34,829 nucleotides of DNA from Sedimentisphaerales bacterium (GTDB taxonomy: Bacteria > Planctomycetota > Phycisphaerae > Sedimentisphaerales > SG8-4), in the NCBI GenBank assembly GCA_016928975.1, contig JAFGJR010000129.1:1-34829 (forward strand). The letters are read 5' to 3'. The first letter of the stretch is position 1, and the number at the start of each line of letters is the position of its first letter. Shown here piece by piece: positions 26,604-34,771 of the stretch. Below the pieces are notes generated by a model that saw nothing but the letters and a program-made list of their open reading frames with translations, did no database searches and was not told the origin of the DNA. The translations under genes were made by a program, and so were the position numbers.

Positions 26604-27560
26604 CGGGCTGTAGGTCCGGACGAACAGCCGGAATATCATGATGATCAATACGGCCATGATCGCCATGTAGACGAAAATCGGCAGCCAGCGCGCGAACGCG
26701 GTGAAATACAAGTCCGCCCGGTCACCCGCGATCTCCGCGATCTTTTCTGTCGTCTTGTCCAGTTCGCCCGATTCCTCGCCGATCTGAAAGAGGTGAAGGT
26801 ACTGGGGCAGCAGCCGTTTGGAATACCCCTCCCAGGCCAGCCCGCCGGCGCGCACGCTCGCAGCGCCTCCGGCGAACAGACCCGCGATGATCGCGTTGCC
26901 CGTGGCGCGTGTCGCACGCTCGGTCACCTCCGTCACCGGCACACCAGCCGCGTACATCATAGAGAAGGCCTTGGCATAACGGCACACGGACATGTGATAG
27001 ACCGCCTGGCTCAGGATAGGGATCCTCAGCGTGATGAAATCCAGGGGAAGTCCAAACAAAGGGACGCGCTCCTTCAACCGGATGCACGCCAGCACGATCG
27101 CGGTTGGCACGTAGAGGAGCATCAGGATTCTCAACGCGCCGAACAGAAACTGGCTCGTGGTGATTCTGCCGAAGACGAAGTCGGGGACAAAGAACACGAA
27201 GGCGCCAATGTGAAGGATGAGGAAAGGATAGATCAGACCCATTATCATGCGCCAGGTGATGCGATGGACGAACTCGTGCCACTCGGAGAGCATCTTGAAC
27301 GATGCGCCCAGAGCTCCGGATGTTTCGGCGGCTTCAATGAGCATCCGGTCCATCGGAGGAAACACATTGCGATGCTCCGTCAGTGCGGCGGTCAGGTCCG
27401 TGCCCTTTGCGATCGAAGCGCGAATCTGTGTGAACACGCGTTTGAGATATCCGCGCCGGCCTTCGATGGCGATGTCAAGGCTGCGCAGGATGGGCACACC
27501 TGCGTCCAACATCACCGACAGGTCGTAATAGGCCTGTGCCAGCTTGGCTTTCGAGCTCAT
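26589..27560 (-). CDS. type II secretion / type IV pilus inner-membrane protein, GspF/PilC family
   Basis: The product has 323 residues with two T2SSF modules. Module 1 (about 1-130) contains LDAGVPILRSLDIA, IRASIAKGTDLTAAL and AAETSGALGASFKML, ending in a membrane segment (MGLIYPFLILHIGAFVFFV). A second hydrophobic segment lies at about 143-163. Module 2 contains SVCRYAKAFSMMYAAGVPVTEV, FQIGEESGELDKTTEKIAE and a final membrane helix (about 295-315). GspF/PilC is the platform of pseudopilus or pilus assembly and touches the GspE/PilB ATPase. The protein is shorter than typical GspF (about 400 aa) because the N-terminal ~70 residues are lacking. No other secretion gene is nearby, so it is an orphan copy. 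Confidence 0.88.
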   Translation of the reverse strand: MSSKAKLAQAYYDLSVMLDAGVPILRSLDIAIEGRRGYLKRVFTQIRASIAKGTDLTAALTEHRNVFPPMDRMLIEAAETSGALGASFKMLSEWHEFVHRITWRMIMGLIYPFLILHIGAFVFFVPDFVFGRITTSQFLFGALRILMLLYVPTAIVLACIRLKERVPLFGLPLDFITLRIPILSQAVYHMSVCRYAKAFSMMYAAGVPVTEVTERATRATGNAIIAGLFAGGAASVRAGGLAWEGYSKRLLPQYLHLFQIGEESGELDKTTEKIAEIAGDRADLYFTAFARWLPIFVYMAIMAVLIIMIFRLFVRTYSPLLSF

Positions 27561-27641
27561 GAAGATCAGCTCCGCTATCTCATCGTGCTGCGTGCATCAC
27601 GGCAACGGCCGCCCCAGATGCCGTGCCACGACGCTATCCTA

Positions 27642-27670
27642 TTGCCAACACCGTCGACTCTGCATAGTAT
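27642..27670 (+). promoter_or_regulatory. candidate sigma-70 promoter of the pgsA-ribBA group
   Basis: TTGCCA (27642-27647) and TAGTAT (27665-27670) are 17 nt apart, about 60 nt before pgsA. The same AT-rich core read on the - strand (TATACT, 27671-27666, with TTGCGT 16 nt upstream) could serve the divergent GspF-like gene, so this may be a back-to-back promoter. Confidence 0.45.
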
Positions 27671-27732
27671 ACCATTGTTCGGGACCTACGCAATAATGAC
27701 GCTCCGAGCCGGGTTCTGTTAAGGACAACTTG

Positions 27733-28428
27733 ATGGCCGGGAGAAGTTGGTTGGGCTTGTTTCACCTCGTGGGACGGCGGCAGGGCATTCGGTTGAGTTG
27801 GCCGACGCGCATCACGCTGCTGCGTATCTTGCTGATCGTCCCTTTTGTCAGTTGCATGCTCAATATCAATGATGCCTCGCTCAGCGAGACCGTGCGGACA
27901 GTTCTGCGGTACGTTGCGGTGGGCATCTACGTTCTGATGGCGGTCAGCGATGCCCTCGACGGTTATCTGGCACGTCGCCGCAAGGAGGTCACCAAACTGG
28001 GCGCCTTTCTCGATCCGCTTGCCGACAAGCTGCTGATTACGTCCGCGTGCCTCCTGCTGGTTTCTCAGAGAGGCCATGTGGGCCGTTTTCTGCTGCCGCC
28101 CACCGTGGTGGTGCTGATCATCGGCAAGGACCTCTTCCTGGTGATGGGTTTTGTCATTGTGTACCTGATCACTTCACAAATCCACATCGCGCCCGTATTC
28201 GTGGGCAAGCTCGCGACGGCGCTGCAGTTGGTGATGGTGGCGCTTGTGTTGCTGGCTCCGGAGATCTCCAGGTTGGTTCCGGGCTACGGTAGCTTCCTGA
28301 GTGTGTTATGGTGGTCGGCGGCAGGGACGGCCATTTTGGCCACGCTGGTTTACATCCGCAATGGAAGCCGTTATATTGAACTGTTCGAGCGGGCGCACGC
28401 GAAGGATGTGGATGCGCCGACCGATTGA
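27733..28428 (+). CDS. pgsA: CDP-diacylglycerol--glycerol-3-phosphate 3-phosphatidyltransferase
   Basis: It makes phosphatidylglycerophosphate, the precursor of phosphatidylglycerol, in the cytoplasmic membrane. ATG 27733 (AAGGA 7 nt upstream) gives 231 residues. The complete CDP-alcohol phosphotransferase signature D73-x2-D76-G-x2-A-R-x8-G-x3-D94-x3-D98 is present; these aspartates bind the metal ions and CDP. Several hydrophobic helices follow, as expected for the six-helix family. The N-terminal extension of about 22 residues before the first helix is a little long. A related CDP-alcohol transferase with a different acceptor cannot be excluded. It lies 44 nt before ribBA. Confidence 0.87.
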   Translation: MAGRSWLGLFHLVGRRQGIRLSWPTRITLLRILLIVPFVSCMLNINDASLSETVRTVLRYVAVGIYVLMAVSDALDGYLARRRKEVTKLGAFLDPLADKLLITSACLLLVSQRGHVGRFLLPPTVVVLIIGKDLFLVMGFVIVYLITSQIHIAPVFVGKLATALQLVMVALVLLAPEISRLVPGYGSFLSVLWWSAAGTAILATLVYIRNGSRYIELFERAHAKDVDAPTD

Positions 28429-28472
28429 CTTGAATACCACACAAGAGGTCCTTGGGTTTGCCCAGGGTGAAC

Positions 28473-29744
28473 ATGAGCCAAGCTCCTTCGTCGGACGATA
28501 CGTTGCAGGCGCAGTTTAGCGATGTCCCGGAGGTCCTTGAGGATCTGCGACAGGGCAAAATGATTGTCCTGGTGGATGCTGAGGATCGCGAGAATGAAGG
28601 CGATCTGGTCTGCGCGGCGGAGAAGACAACGCCGCAGATAGTCAACTTCATGGCGAAGTTTGGCCGCGGCTTGATCTGTTTGCCGCTGCCGGCCGAGAGA
28701 TGTGATGCGCTGGGGCTGTACCCCCAGACGCTGGAGAACACGGCACGTTTTGGCACCGCCTTCACCGTCAGTGTCGATGCGGCCGAGGGTATCACGACCG
28801 GCATCAGTGCAGCGGATCGCGCTCACACTATCCAAGTGGCCATTGCCGACGGTGTCAAGCCGCGCGACTTGGCCCGCCCGGGGCACGTGTTTCCCCTGCG
28901 TTCCAGAAACGGCGGGGTCCTCGTCCGCGCCGGGCAGACCGAGGGAGCGATCGACCTGGTTCGTCTGGCGGGTTTGAAGCCTGCGGCTGTCATCTGCGAG
29001 GTCATGAACGAGGACGGCTCCATGGCTCGCGTCCCGGATCTGCTGGACTTCTGCAGGCGGCACGATCTAAAGATCACCTCAATAGCCAAACTCATCGAAT
29101 ACCGGCTGCAGCGTGAAAGCCAGATCAAGCGTTTCGTTTCGGTCGATCTGCCGACCGATTACGGCGAGTTCCAGCTCATTGCCTACGAAAGCATGACGTC
29201 GCCCGAACCTCATCTTGCCCTGTGCAAGGGAGGGGTGGGCGATCTGGACGACGCCGGCCAGCCGGTCGAGCACCCCGAGCCGGTCCTGGTCCGCGTGCAT
29301 TCGGAGTGCATGACCGGCGATCTGTTCCATTCGCAGCGCTGCGAGTGCGGCTACCAGTTGATAACCGCTATGAAGATGATCGAAGCGGAGGGCAAAGGCG
29401 CCCTGATCTACTTGCGTCAGGAAGGCAGAGGGATTGGCCTGTCCAACAAGCTACGGGCATACGAGCTCCAGGAGCAGGGGCTGGACACCGTCGATGCCAA
29501 CCTGAAGCTGGGCTTCGGCGCCGACCGCCGGGATTACGGCATCGGGGCGCAAATCTGCCGGGACCTGGGCCTGCGCCATGTGCGAATCCTGACCAATAAT
29601 CCCAAGAAGATAAGCCGGCTGGAGGTCTACGGCATCCGGATCGCCGAACAGATACCGCTCCAAGCCAAGCCGAGCAGGCACAATGTGGACTATCTTCGGA
29701 CGAAGAAGCATCGTCTCGGACACATGCTGGATAAGGACCTGTAA
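28473..29744 (+). CDS. ribBA: bifunctional 3,4-dihydroxy-2-butanone-4-phosphate synthase / GTP cyclohydrolase II
   Basis: This cytoplasmic enzyme feeds both branches of riboflavin synthesis. ATG 28473 follows AGGGTG; a TTG at 28452 is an in-frame alternative. The product has 423 residues, normal for RibBA. The N-terminal half carries the acidic DAEDRENEGDLV motif (35-46) and GITTGISAADRAHTI. The C-terminal half has the zinc site with C279, C290 and C292 at the expected spacing of 11 and 2, and the LRQEGRGIGL GTP-binding/catalytic segment. Both halves look intact. The lipoprotein gene starts on the base right after its TAA. No FMN riboswitch is visible upstream, in line with transcription from the pgsA promoter. 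Confidence 0.95.
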   Translation: MSQAPSSDDTLQAQFSDVPEVLEDLRQGKMIVLVDAEDRENEGDLVCAAEKTTPQIVNFMAKFGRGLICLPLPAERCDALGLYPQTLENTARFGTAFTVSVDAAEGITTGISAADRAHTIQVAIADGVKPRDLARPGHVFPLRSRNGGVLVRAGQTEGAIDLVRLAGLKPAAVICEVMNEDGSMARVPDLLDFCRRHDLKITSIAKLIEYRLQRESQIKRFVSVDLPTDYGEFQLIAYESMTSPEPHLALCKGGVGDLDDAGQPVEHPEPVLVRVHSECMTGDLFHSQRCECGYQLITAMKMIEAEGKGALIYLRQEGRGIGLSNKLRAYELQEQGLDTVDANLKLGFGADRRDYGIGAQICRDLGLRHVRILTNNPKKISRLEVYGIRIAEQIPLQAKPSRHNVDYLRTKKHRLGHMLDKDL

Positions 29745-30317
29745 ATGGATTTGCGATTCGCGATCTGCGGCTTACGATTGCCTCCTCATCGTTTCGTCCT
29801 CGGTGCCTGTTGCTTTCTGACGCTCACGCTGCTTGCGTGCGGCGGCTGTGCGTCGCCGCCCGCCGAGAAACCGGCCGGTAGTGAAGGCAGGGTTCCGGAG
29901 CGTGCAGGAGCGGCGGCCATGCCGGGCGGTTTCGCACCGATCCAAATCGAGATTCTGCCCCTGACCGAACTGCAGCAACCACCAAGCGGAGATCAGAGTG
30001 CGCAACTGAACGTCTACGTGTCCCTGTTGGACGCCTTCGGATCTCAGATCAAGGCACCCGGAACCATGCGATTTGAGCTTTATGACTACTTGCAGCGTTC
30101 TGCAGAGCCAAAGGGGCGGAGGATTGCGATATGGCCCGATATCGACCTGACGAATCCGTCGGAGAACCAGAAGTACTGGCGGGATTTCCTGCGAGCCTAC
30201 GAGTTCACGCTGCCCGCCCAGGTCGCGCAGAGCGGGCCCTACATTCTCGAAGCGACGTGCACCTGTCCGGGCCCGCGGCGGCTATCGGCGGAGTTCCTCC
30301 TCAAGCCGGGCAATTGA
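29745..30317 (+). CDS. small lipoprotein of unknown function
   Basis: ATG 29745 directly follows the ribBA stop codon, so translation is likely coupled. The product has 190 residues. A type II signal peptide is visible: a positively charged start, a hydrophobic core (FLTLTLLAC) and a lipobox L-L-A-C with C32 (C35 in GGC is an alternative). The mature protein begins with a Pro/Ala/Gly-rich linker, then a beta-rich domain (IQIEILPLTEL, QLNVYVSLLDAFGSQIKAPG, RFELYDYL, GPYILEATCTC). It may be an Ig-like or C2-like beta sandwich. I do not recognise the family. Confidence 0.8.
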   Translation: MDLRFAICGLRLPPHRFVLGACCFLTLTLLACGGCASPPAEKPAGSEGRVPERAGAAAMPGGFAPIQIEILPLTELQQPPSGDQSAQLNVYVSLLDAFGSQIKAPGTMRFELYDYLQRSAEPKGRRIAIWPDIDLTNPSENQKYWRDFLRAYEFTLPAQVAQSGPYILEATCTCPGPRRLSAEFLLKPGN

Positions 30318-30694
30318 TCGGGACAGGGCAGTGGGACTGCGTCGCTGCAGGACGGCGGTGAAGAGGGCCCCCTTGCGATCCGCCTTGCGGGGAACATCCT
30401 CGCATGAGGGGCTACGTTGTGGTACAAATTGGGATAGTTCCGCATGTGGATTGCCGGACGTTCCTGGGCGACGCAGCCCAGACAAGGTAGCGTCTGTCGA
30501 ATCACACAGCCATTCCATATTTCAAGGGAGGAGGTCGGCAAGCCGATTCACAAGGATAACATGCTGTGCAAACGATAGAAAGGGGGATAGGGTCGCGCGG
30601 TACGCGCTCGTGAATCGCCGAGTGCGACCGGGCGGCTGTCTTGTGTGCCGTCAGACAAGTAGATAGAACGATGTCGAGTGTGAGGAGCAGGATC
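30318..30694 (+). promoter_or_regulatory. 377-nt gene-free leader with nested inverted repeats
   Basis: No convincing gene lies here. Visible structure: CTGGGC (30464-30469) / GCCCAG (30476-30481) with a 6-nt loop; an 8-bp perfect inverted repeat CGATTCAC (30544-30551) / GTGAATCG (30610-30617) that encloses GCGCG-GTA-CGCGC (30595-30607); and the ribosome site GAGGAG (30682-30687) for the LamG gene. The nested layout could be a structured 5' untranslated region. No known riboswitch motif was recognised. Confidence 0.35.
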
Positions 30695-33643
30695 ATGTAT
30701 CGATGTGGATTCGTCTTTGCTGCAGTGCTGAGCATCTCAGCGAATGCAATGGCTGTGCTGGTGGATGACTTTGACAGCTACGCCCTCGGCCAGGTGGACA
30801 CAGTCACTACGAACTGGAAAGGGACAGCGGACGTGACAATCGAAACAGACCCCACCGATCCCCAGAACCGGGTGATCCGGGTGTGGGAGAACACCGGGAC
30901 GCAGAAGGCCGTCTATGGCGTCTTGAGCAGTGAGGCCTCGATTCCGGAGGCCGCAACCAAGACGTTGTTTCTTCGGTTCCGCGCCACCAGCACGATCGAC
31001 TCGGCGTTCGGTTTGACCAACGTCGACGCGCCTGACGTGGGAGGGAACAACTGGGGTCAATTCGGTCCGCAAGTCAGCGTTCTGAGCGGCGATTTCCGTG
31101 TGCGGGACAGTGGAACGTGGCGAGTCGCCCGGTCTTACACGGCTCTCCAGTGGTACAACCTGTGGATGGTGGTGGATAATGCCACCGACACCATGAAGGT
31201 CTATCTCCATGATCGCGCCGACGAACCGGCCACTGAGGCGGACCGCATAACAGTCGGCGCTTTCGACACCTTTGGGTATCGTAACGCAATCGCCGATACG
31301 CTGGATCGGTTTTATTGGCGCGCCCAAAACCCCGGCGGCGACCGGTGGGTATGGATTGATGACATCTACCTGATGGAGGGTGCGTCGCTGTCCAATCCAC
31401 TGAAGACGGGGATGGCTCTGAGTCCGATGCCGAGCAACCGGCAGACGGACGTCCCGCGCGAAGCCGGCTTGAGTTGGACCGCCAGCGAGGACGCTGCGAC
31501 CCACGATGTGTACTTCGGCACGAGTTTCGAGGACGTCAACAGCGCCAGCCGAGCCAATCCGCTCAGCGTACTGGTCAGCCAGGGCCTGACGGCCACCGCG
31601 TTCGATCCGGAGGGTGTGCTCGCGTTCAGCCAGACCTATTACTGGCGTGTTGATGGATGGGAAGCGGACGGCGTGACCATGCACAAGGGGGATGTTTGGA
31701 GTTTCACGGTCGCGCCGCTCTATTATACGGTTGAGGACGTCGTAGCCTGCGCCTCGCTTCCCACGGCCGATGGCTCCGGCGGGCCCGAGGTCACCGTCGA
31801 CGGGACCGGCCTGACCGATGGCCTGCACGGCACCGGCGATACCACCATGTGGTCGGGCAAGGCCGTCGCAGGCGATCCCGTCTGGCTCCAATTCGATTTC
31901 GACCGCGTTTACAAGCTGTACCAGATGCACGTCTGGAACTACAACGGCCTGTATGAGATGTGGGTCGGCTTCGGCCTCAAGGACGTGACCATCGAGTACG
32001 CCGCGGAACCCAACGAATGGATGACCCTGGGCGACTACGTGTTGGACAGGGCCACCAGCAGCGCCACGTACGCTGGGCAGGTCATCGAGCTGGACGGTCT
32101 GCCGGCGCGCTCGATCCGGATCAACGTCCACAGCAACAGAAACCCCCAAGGCGAGCTGCAATACGGTCTGAGCGAGATTCAGTTTCTGTACAAGCCGGTC
32201 TTTGCGCGCGAGCCTCAGCCGGCCGACGGTGAGACGGGAGTCGGCATCAACACCGCTCTTGGCTGGCGGGCCGGACGCGAGGCGGCCTCCCACCAGGTCT
32301 ATCTCAGCAACGATAGCAACGCCGTGGCCGAGGACACGGCCCTCTTCGATACCGTAACGGTCAACAGCCGCGATCTGCGGATGCTCGATCTGGGGACGAC
32401 TTACTATTGGAAGATCGTCGAGGTCAATGACGCCGAGACGCCGACAGCCTGGGCCGGCGATATCTGGAGCTTCTCGACGTCGACATGCCTCCTGGTCGAC
32501 GGCTTCGAGGACTACACCGACGACCTCGGCGAGGAGATATTCATGACCTGGGAGGACGGCTACGGCGATGACAGCAACGGCTCGCAGGTGGGAAACGACG
32601 ATCCACCGTATGCGGTGCCCGAAAACATCCACAGCGGGTCTCAGGCCATGCCTGTGCGTTACGGCCAGAACGGCGCTGCGACCTCCGAAGCCACCATGAC
32701 GCTGCCGGCGGCAGAAGATTGGACGGAAGGCGCTGCGACGACGCTGACGTTGTACTTCTACGGCGATCCCGACAACAGCGCCGACGAGCCTATGTGGGTT
32801 CGCCTGACGGACCAGAGCAACAAGACCGGCACCGTCACCTACGGCACCGGCGCCGCTGAGAGCGTGGATAACCAGACGATTGCAGCTTGGCATGAGTGGA
32901 GCATTCCGCTGGCTGACTTCGGCGTGGATTTGACCCAGATCAAGTCGATGGCGATCGGCTTCGGCGGCACCGGTCCCCGCAGTGCGGGCGTGATGATATT
33001 CGACGACATCCGGCTGTACCCAACTCCTGCGGCGGCGCCTGCGGTCTTGGCTGGCTACTGGGCCCTCGACGGCGACGCCACCGACGGTTCCGGCAACGGC
33101 AACGACGGCACGCGTAACGGCGGCGCGACCTGGGTAGCTGCCGGCAAGATCGGCGGGGCGCTGAGTGTCAACGGGACCGATGGTTACGTTGACTGCGGCA
33201 ACGGAGAAAGCCTGAATATCACCGACGCGATCACGCTCTCAGCATGGGTCAATACCAACGACGCCAGCAACGCCGAGCACAATCCCTTCGTGGCCAAAGG
33301 TGACCATGCCTATGCGATCAAGCACAGTGTGGACGATCAGATCCAGACGTTCGTCTATGACGGCGGCTGGCGTACGGCCAACTACACCATCGACCCGTCG
33401 TTCAACGGCGAGTGGCACCATGTGGCCTCCACCTATGACGGTGTGACCCTAAGGTTGTATCTAGACGGCATCCTGCGCGCGACCACCGAGTACGTTGGAT
33501 CGATTGCGAGTACCACATACAACGTCAACATCGGCAGGAACGCCGAGAACGCGGATCGTTTCTACAACGGCCTGATCGACGAGGTCCGCATCTATCATGG
33601 GGCCCTCTCGCCGGCCGAAATCGTCCAACTGTCGGCGCCATAG
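30695..33643 (+). CDS. large exported multidomain surface protein (Fn3-like, discoidin-like, LamG)
   Basis: ATG 30695 has GAGGAG 7 nt upstream and starts the signal peptide MYRCGFVFAAVLSISANAMA; upstream ATGs (30641, 30671) are in frame but less well placed. The product has 982 residues. By eye the order is: an N-terminal beta-sandwich (about 24-235, starting LVDDFDSYALGQV), an Fn3-like module (about 240-340, TYYWRVDGW), an F5/8-type C / discoidin-like domain (about 343-500, WLQFDFDRVYKLYQMHVWN), a second Fn3-like module (about 505-600), a second 'DGFEDYTDD' beta-sandwich (about 600-776) and a LamG/concanavalin-like domain (about 786-982, YWALDGDATDGSGNGNDG and HHVASTYDG). These modules bind carbohydrate or other proteins at the cell surface. 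No catalytic domain and no PEP-CTERM tail is visible. Confidence 0.88.
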   Translation: MYRCGFVFAAVLSISANAMAVLVDDFDSYALGQVDTVTTNWKGTADVTIETDPTDPQNRVIRVWENTGTQKAVYGVLSSEASIPEAATKTLFLRFRATSTIDSAFGLTNVDAPDVGGNNWGQFGPQVSVLSGDFRVRDSGTWRVARSYTALQWYNLWMVVDNATDTMKVYLHDRADEPATEADRITVGAFDTFGYRNAIADTLDRFYWRAQNPGGDRWVWIDDIYLMEGASLSNPLKTGMALSPMPSNRQTDVPREAGLSWTASEDAATHDVYFGTSFEDVNSASRANPLSVLVSQGLTATAFDPEGVLAFSQTYYWRVDGWEADGVTMHKGDVWSFTVAPLYYTVEDVVACASLPTADGSGGPEVTVDGTGLTDGLHGTGDTTMWSGKAVAGDPVWLQFDFDRVYKLYQMHVWNYNGLYEMWVGFGLKDVTIEYAAEPNEWMTLGDYVLDRATSSATYAGQVIELDGLPARSIRINVHSNRNPQGELQYGLSEIQFLYKPVFAREPQPADGETGVGINTALGWRAGREAASHQVYLSNDSNAVAEDTALFDTVTVNSRDLRMLDLGTTYYWKIVEVNDAETPTAWAGDIWSFSTSTCLLVDGFEDYTDDLGEEIFMTWEDGYGDDSNGSQVGNDDPPYAVPENIHSGSQAMPVRYGQNGAATSEATMTLPAAEDWTEGAATTLTLYFYGDPDNSADEPMWVRLTDQSNKTGTVTYGTGAAESVDNQTIAAWHEWSIPLADFGVDLTQIKSMAIGFGGTGPRSAGVMIFDDIRLYPTPAAAPAVLAGYWALDGDATDGSGNGNDGTRNGGATWVAAGKIGGALSVNGTDGYVDCGNGESLNITDAITLSAWVNTNDASNAEHNPFVAKGDHAYAIKHSVDDQIQTFVYDGGWRTANYTIDPSFNGEWHHVASTYDGVTLRLYLDGILRATTEYVGSIASTTYNVNIGRNAENADRFYNGLIDEVRIYHGALSPAEIVQLSAP

Positions 33644-33685
33644 CCGTGAGTGTGGGCGGACATCCTTCTGTCATGTGTTTCGCGC

Positions 33686-33723
33686 GGGGCTCGTGTCGAG
33701 CGGACACGAGCCCCGTTCTCTTT
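33686..33723 (+). terminator. rho-independent terminator of the LamG gene
   Basis: GGGGCTCGTGTC (33686-33697) pairs perfectly over 12 bp with GACACGAGCCCC (33703-33714) around a 5-nt loop, followed by GTTCTCTTT. It lies about 40 nt after the stop codon at 33643. Confidence 0.85.
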
Positions 33724-33869
33724 GATGCCAAGCCATGATCCCGACGGCGCGTCTGTCGCCGGGCACGTCGTCCTCGCGGAACAAATCCAAGGCGTCAAGG
33801 TGTCGGCATTATGGTGGTGGCCCGTCTCGGTCCGCTGCTGGGGGTATACGACAAAATCATGGCACATGT

Positions 33870-33991
33870 GTGGCAGCCTCAAGACGTAGCGTAGCGAAGT
33901 CTTGGGGATGGCCGAGTGGGTTGACCGGTGGGCTGCGAGAATTCCCTGCCGACGGAACCATCCCCAAGACCTTCGGCCTTGAGGCTGCCAC
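33870..33991. repeat. 122-bp palindromic element (MITE-like or structured RNA)
   Basis: The outer arms GTGGCAGCCTCAAG (33870-33883) and CTTGAGGCTGCCAC (33978-33991) are perfect 14-bp inverted repeats. The inner arms GTCTTGGGGATGG (33899-33911) and CCATCCCCAAGAC (33958-33970) are perfect over 13 bp. The spacers between the arm pairs differ in length (15 and 7 nt), which would leave an asymmetric internal loop. The centre is about 46 nt. No transposase is encoded. It lies in a gene-free stretch (33644-34162) between the LamG terminator and the sigma gene. Confidence 0.6.
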
Positions 33992-33997
33992 GCACTG

Positions 33998-34017
33998 GGC
34001 GATTTCCCGGAATCGCC
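33998..34017. repeat. small perfect hairpin next to the palindromic element
   Basis: GGCGATT (33998-34004) and AATCGCC (34011-34017) form a 7-bp stem with a 6-nt loop, followed by ACTTTCTTGT. It begins 7 nt after the 122-bp element and could be part of it or a weak terminator. Confidence 0.35.
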
Positions 34018-34062
34018 ACTTTCTTGTCGTGCACACGCTCCTGGCAGCAACGCTGAATTCCA

Positions 34063-34116
34063 TTGACCCGGGCCGGTTGATCTGCGATGATGGTCGTCTG
34101 AATAGACAGACTGTCT
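34063..34116 (+). promoter_or_regulatory. candidate promoter and operator of the right-hand ECF sigma gene
   Basis: TTGACC (34063-34068) and GATGAT (34086-34091) are 17 nt apart, giving a good -35 and a weak -10. Just downstream is the perfect inverted repeat AGACAG-A-CTGTCT (34104-34116), well placed for a repressor site. Both are pattern matches only. Confidence 0.35.
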
Positions 34117-34162
34117 CCGGCGGGCGATTTATCGGTCGGAGTGTTCGAACGCGAGGAACTTG

Positions 34163-34771
34163 GTGTACTTGAGAGCGGAAAGCATCAACATCGATGACTC
34201 AGTGCTGGTCCGGCAGTCGCAGGCCGGCGACACGATGGCCATGGAGAGGCTCATCCTCAGGTACCAGAACCGCATCTACAACGTTGTCCTAAAAATGTGC
34301 GGAAACACAGACGATGCGGCGGAACTAACCCAGGAGGCGTTTGTCAAAGTTATTGAGAGCATAGAGAAATTCAAGGGTCGGAGCAGCTTCTATACATGGC
34401 TGTTCCGAATTGCCGTGAATTTGACGCTGAACCACTGCCAGAGGAGCGTGCGCAGGGCGACCCGCTCTCTGGACGCCGAGGAAGTTGAATCTGGGGGGCA
34501 GTCGCAGCAGGTTCTGCGAGATTTTCTGAGCGACGGCAGCGCAACCGACCCGGCCGTCTTGGCGCAGAGCCGGGAGTTGTGCAGTTTGGCGATGCAGGCC
34601 CTGCTGAAGCTCGATGAACCCCAGCGGGTGGTGATGGTGCTCCGTGATATCGAAGGAATGGACTACGCTCAGATCGCTGATGTCTTGAATATCGAGCTGG
34701 GGACCGTTCGGAGCCGGCTCAGTCGTGCCCGGAGCCATCTTAGAGAGGTTTTGGAGGCCATGCTGAAATGA
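34163..34771 (+). CDS. ECF-family RNA polymerase sigma factor
   Basis: GTG 34163 is chosen because GAGGAA (34153-34158) lies about 5 nt upstream; TTG 34160 or TTG 34169 are alternatives. The product has 202 residues, normal for an ECF factor. Region 2 (about 12-82) contains LILRYQNRIYNVVLKMCGNTDDAAELTQEAFVKV and the promoter-melting segment SSFYTWLFRIAVNLTLNHCQ. Region 4 (about 135-195) contains LDEPQRVVMVLRDIEGMDYAQIADVLNIELGTVRSRLSRAR, with the helix-turn-helix near the end. Unlike the factor at 21035 it has no C-terminal extension. It overlaps the next gene by ATGA, the classic sigma/anti-sigma arrangement. Confidence 0.93.
   Translation: MYLRAESINIDDSVLVRQSQAGDTMAMERLILRYQNRIYNVVLKMCGNTDDAAELTQEAFVKVIESIEKFKGRSSFYTWLFRIAVNLTLNHCQRSVRRATRSLDAEEVESGGQSQQVLRDFLSDGSATDPAVLAQSRELCSLAMQALLKLDEPQRVVMVLRDIEGMDYAQIADVLNIELGTVRSRLSRARSHLREVLEAMLK

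Noticed and set aside
27730..27732. TTG start for pgsA
   Set aside because: The ATG at 27733 immediately follows and has AAGGA at better spacing.
33901..33970. tRNA-Leu/Ser-like sequence (GGGGATGGCCGAGTGGG ... CATCCCC)
   Set aside because: The acceptor-like and D-arm-like parts are present, but there is no T-arm (GGTTCGAATCC), no clear anticodon stem and no CCA-adjacent layout. The pairing is explained by the nested palindrome.
33735..34172. Open frame of about 145 codons across the palindromic element
   Set aside because: It runs through both arms of the inverted repeat, has no ribosome site and gives no recognisable protein. It is an artefact of the repeat and base composition.
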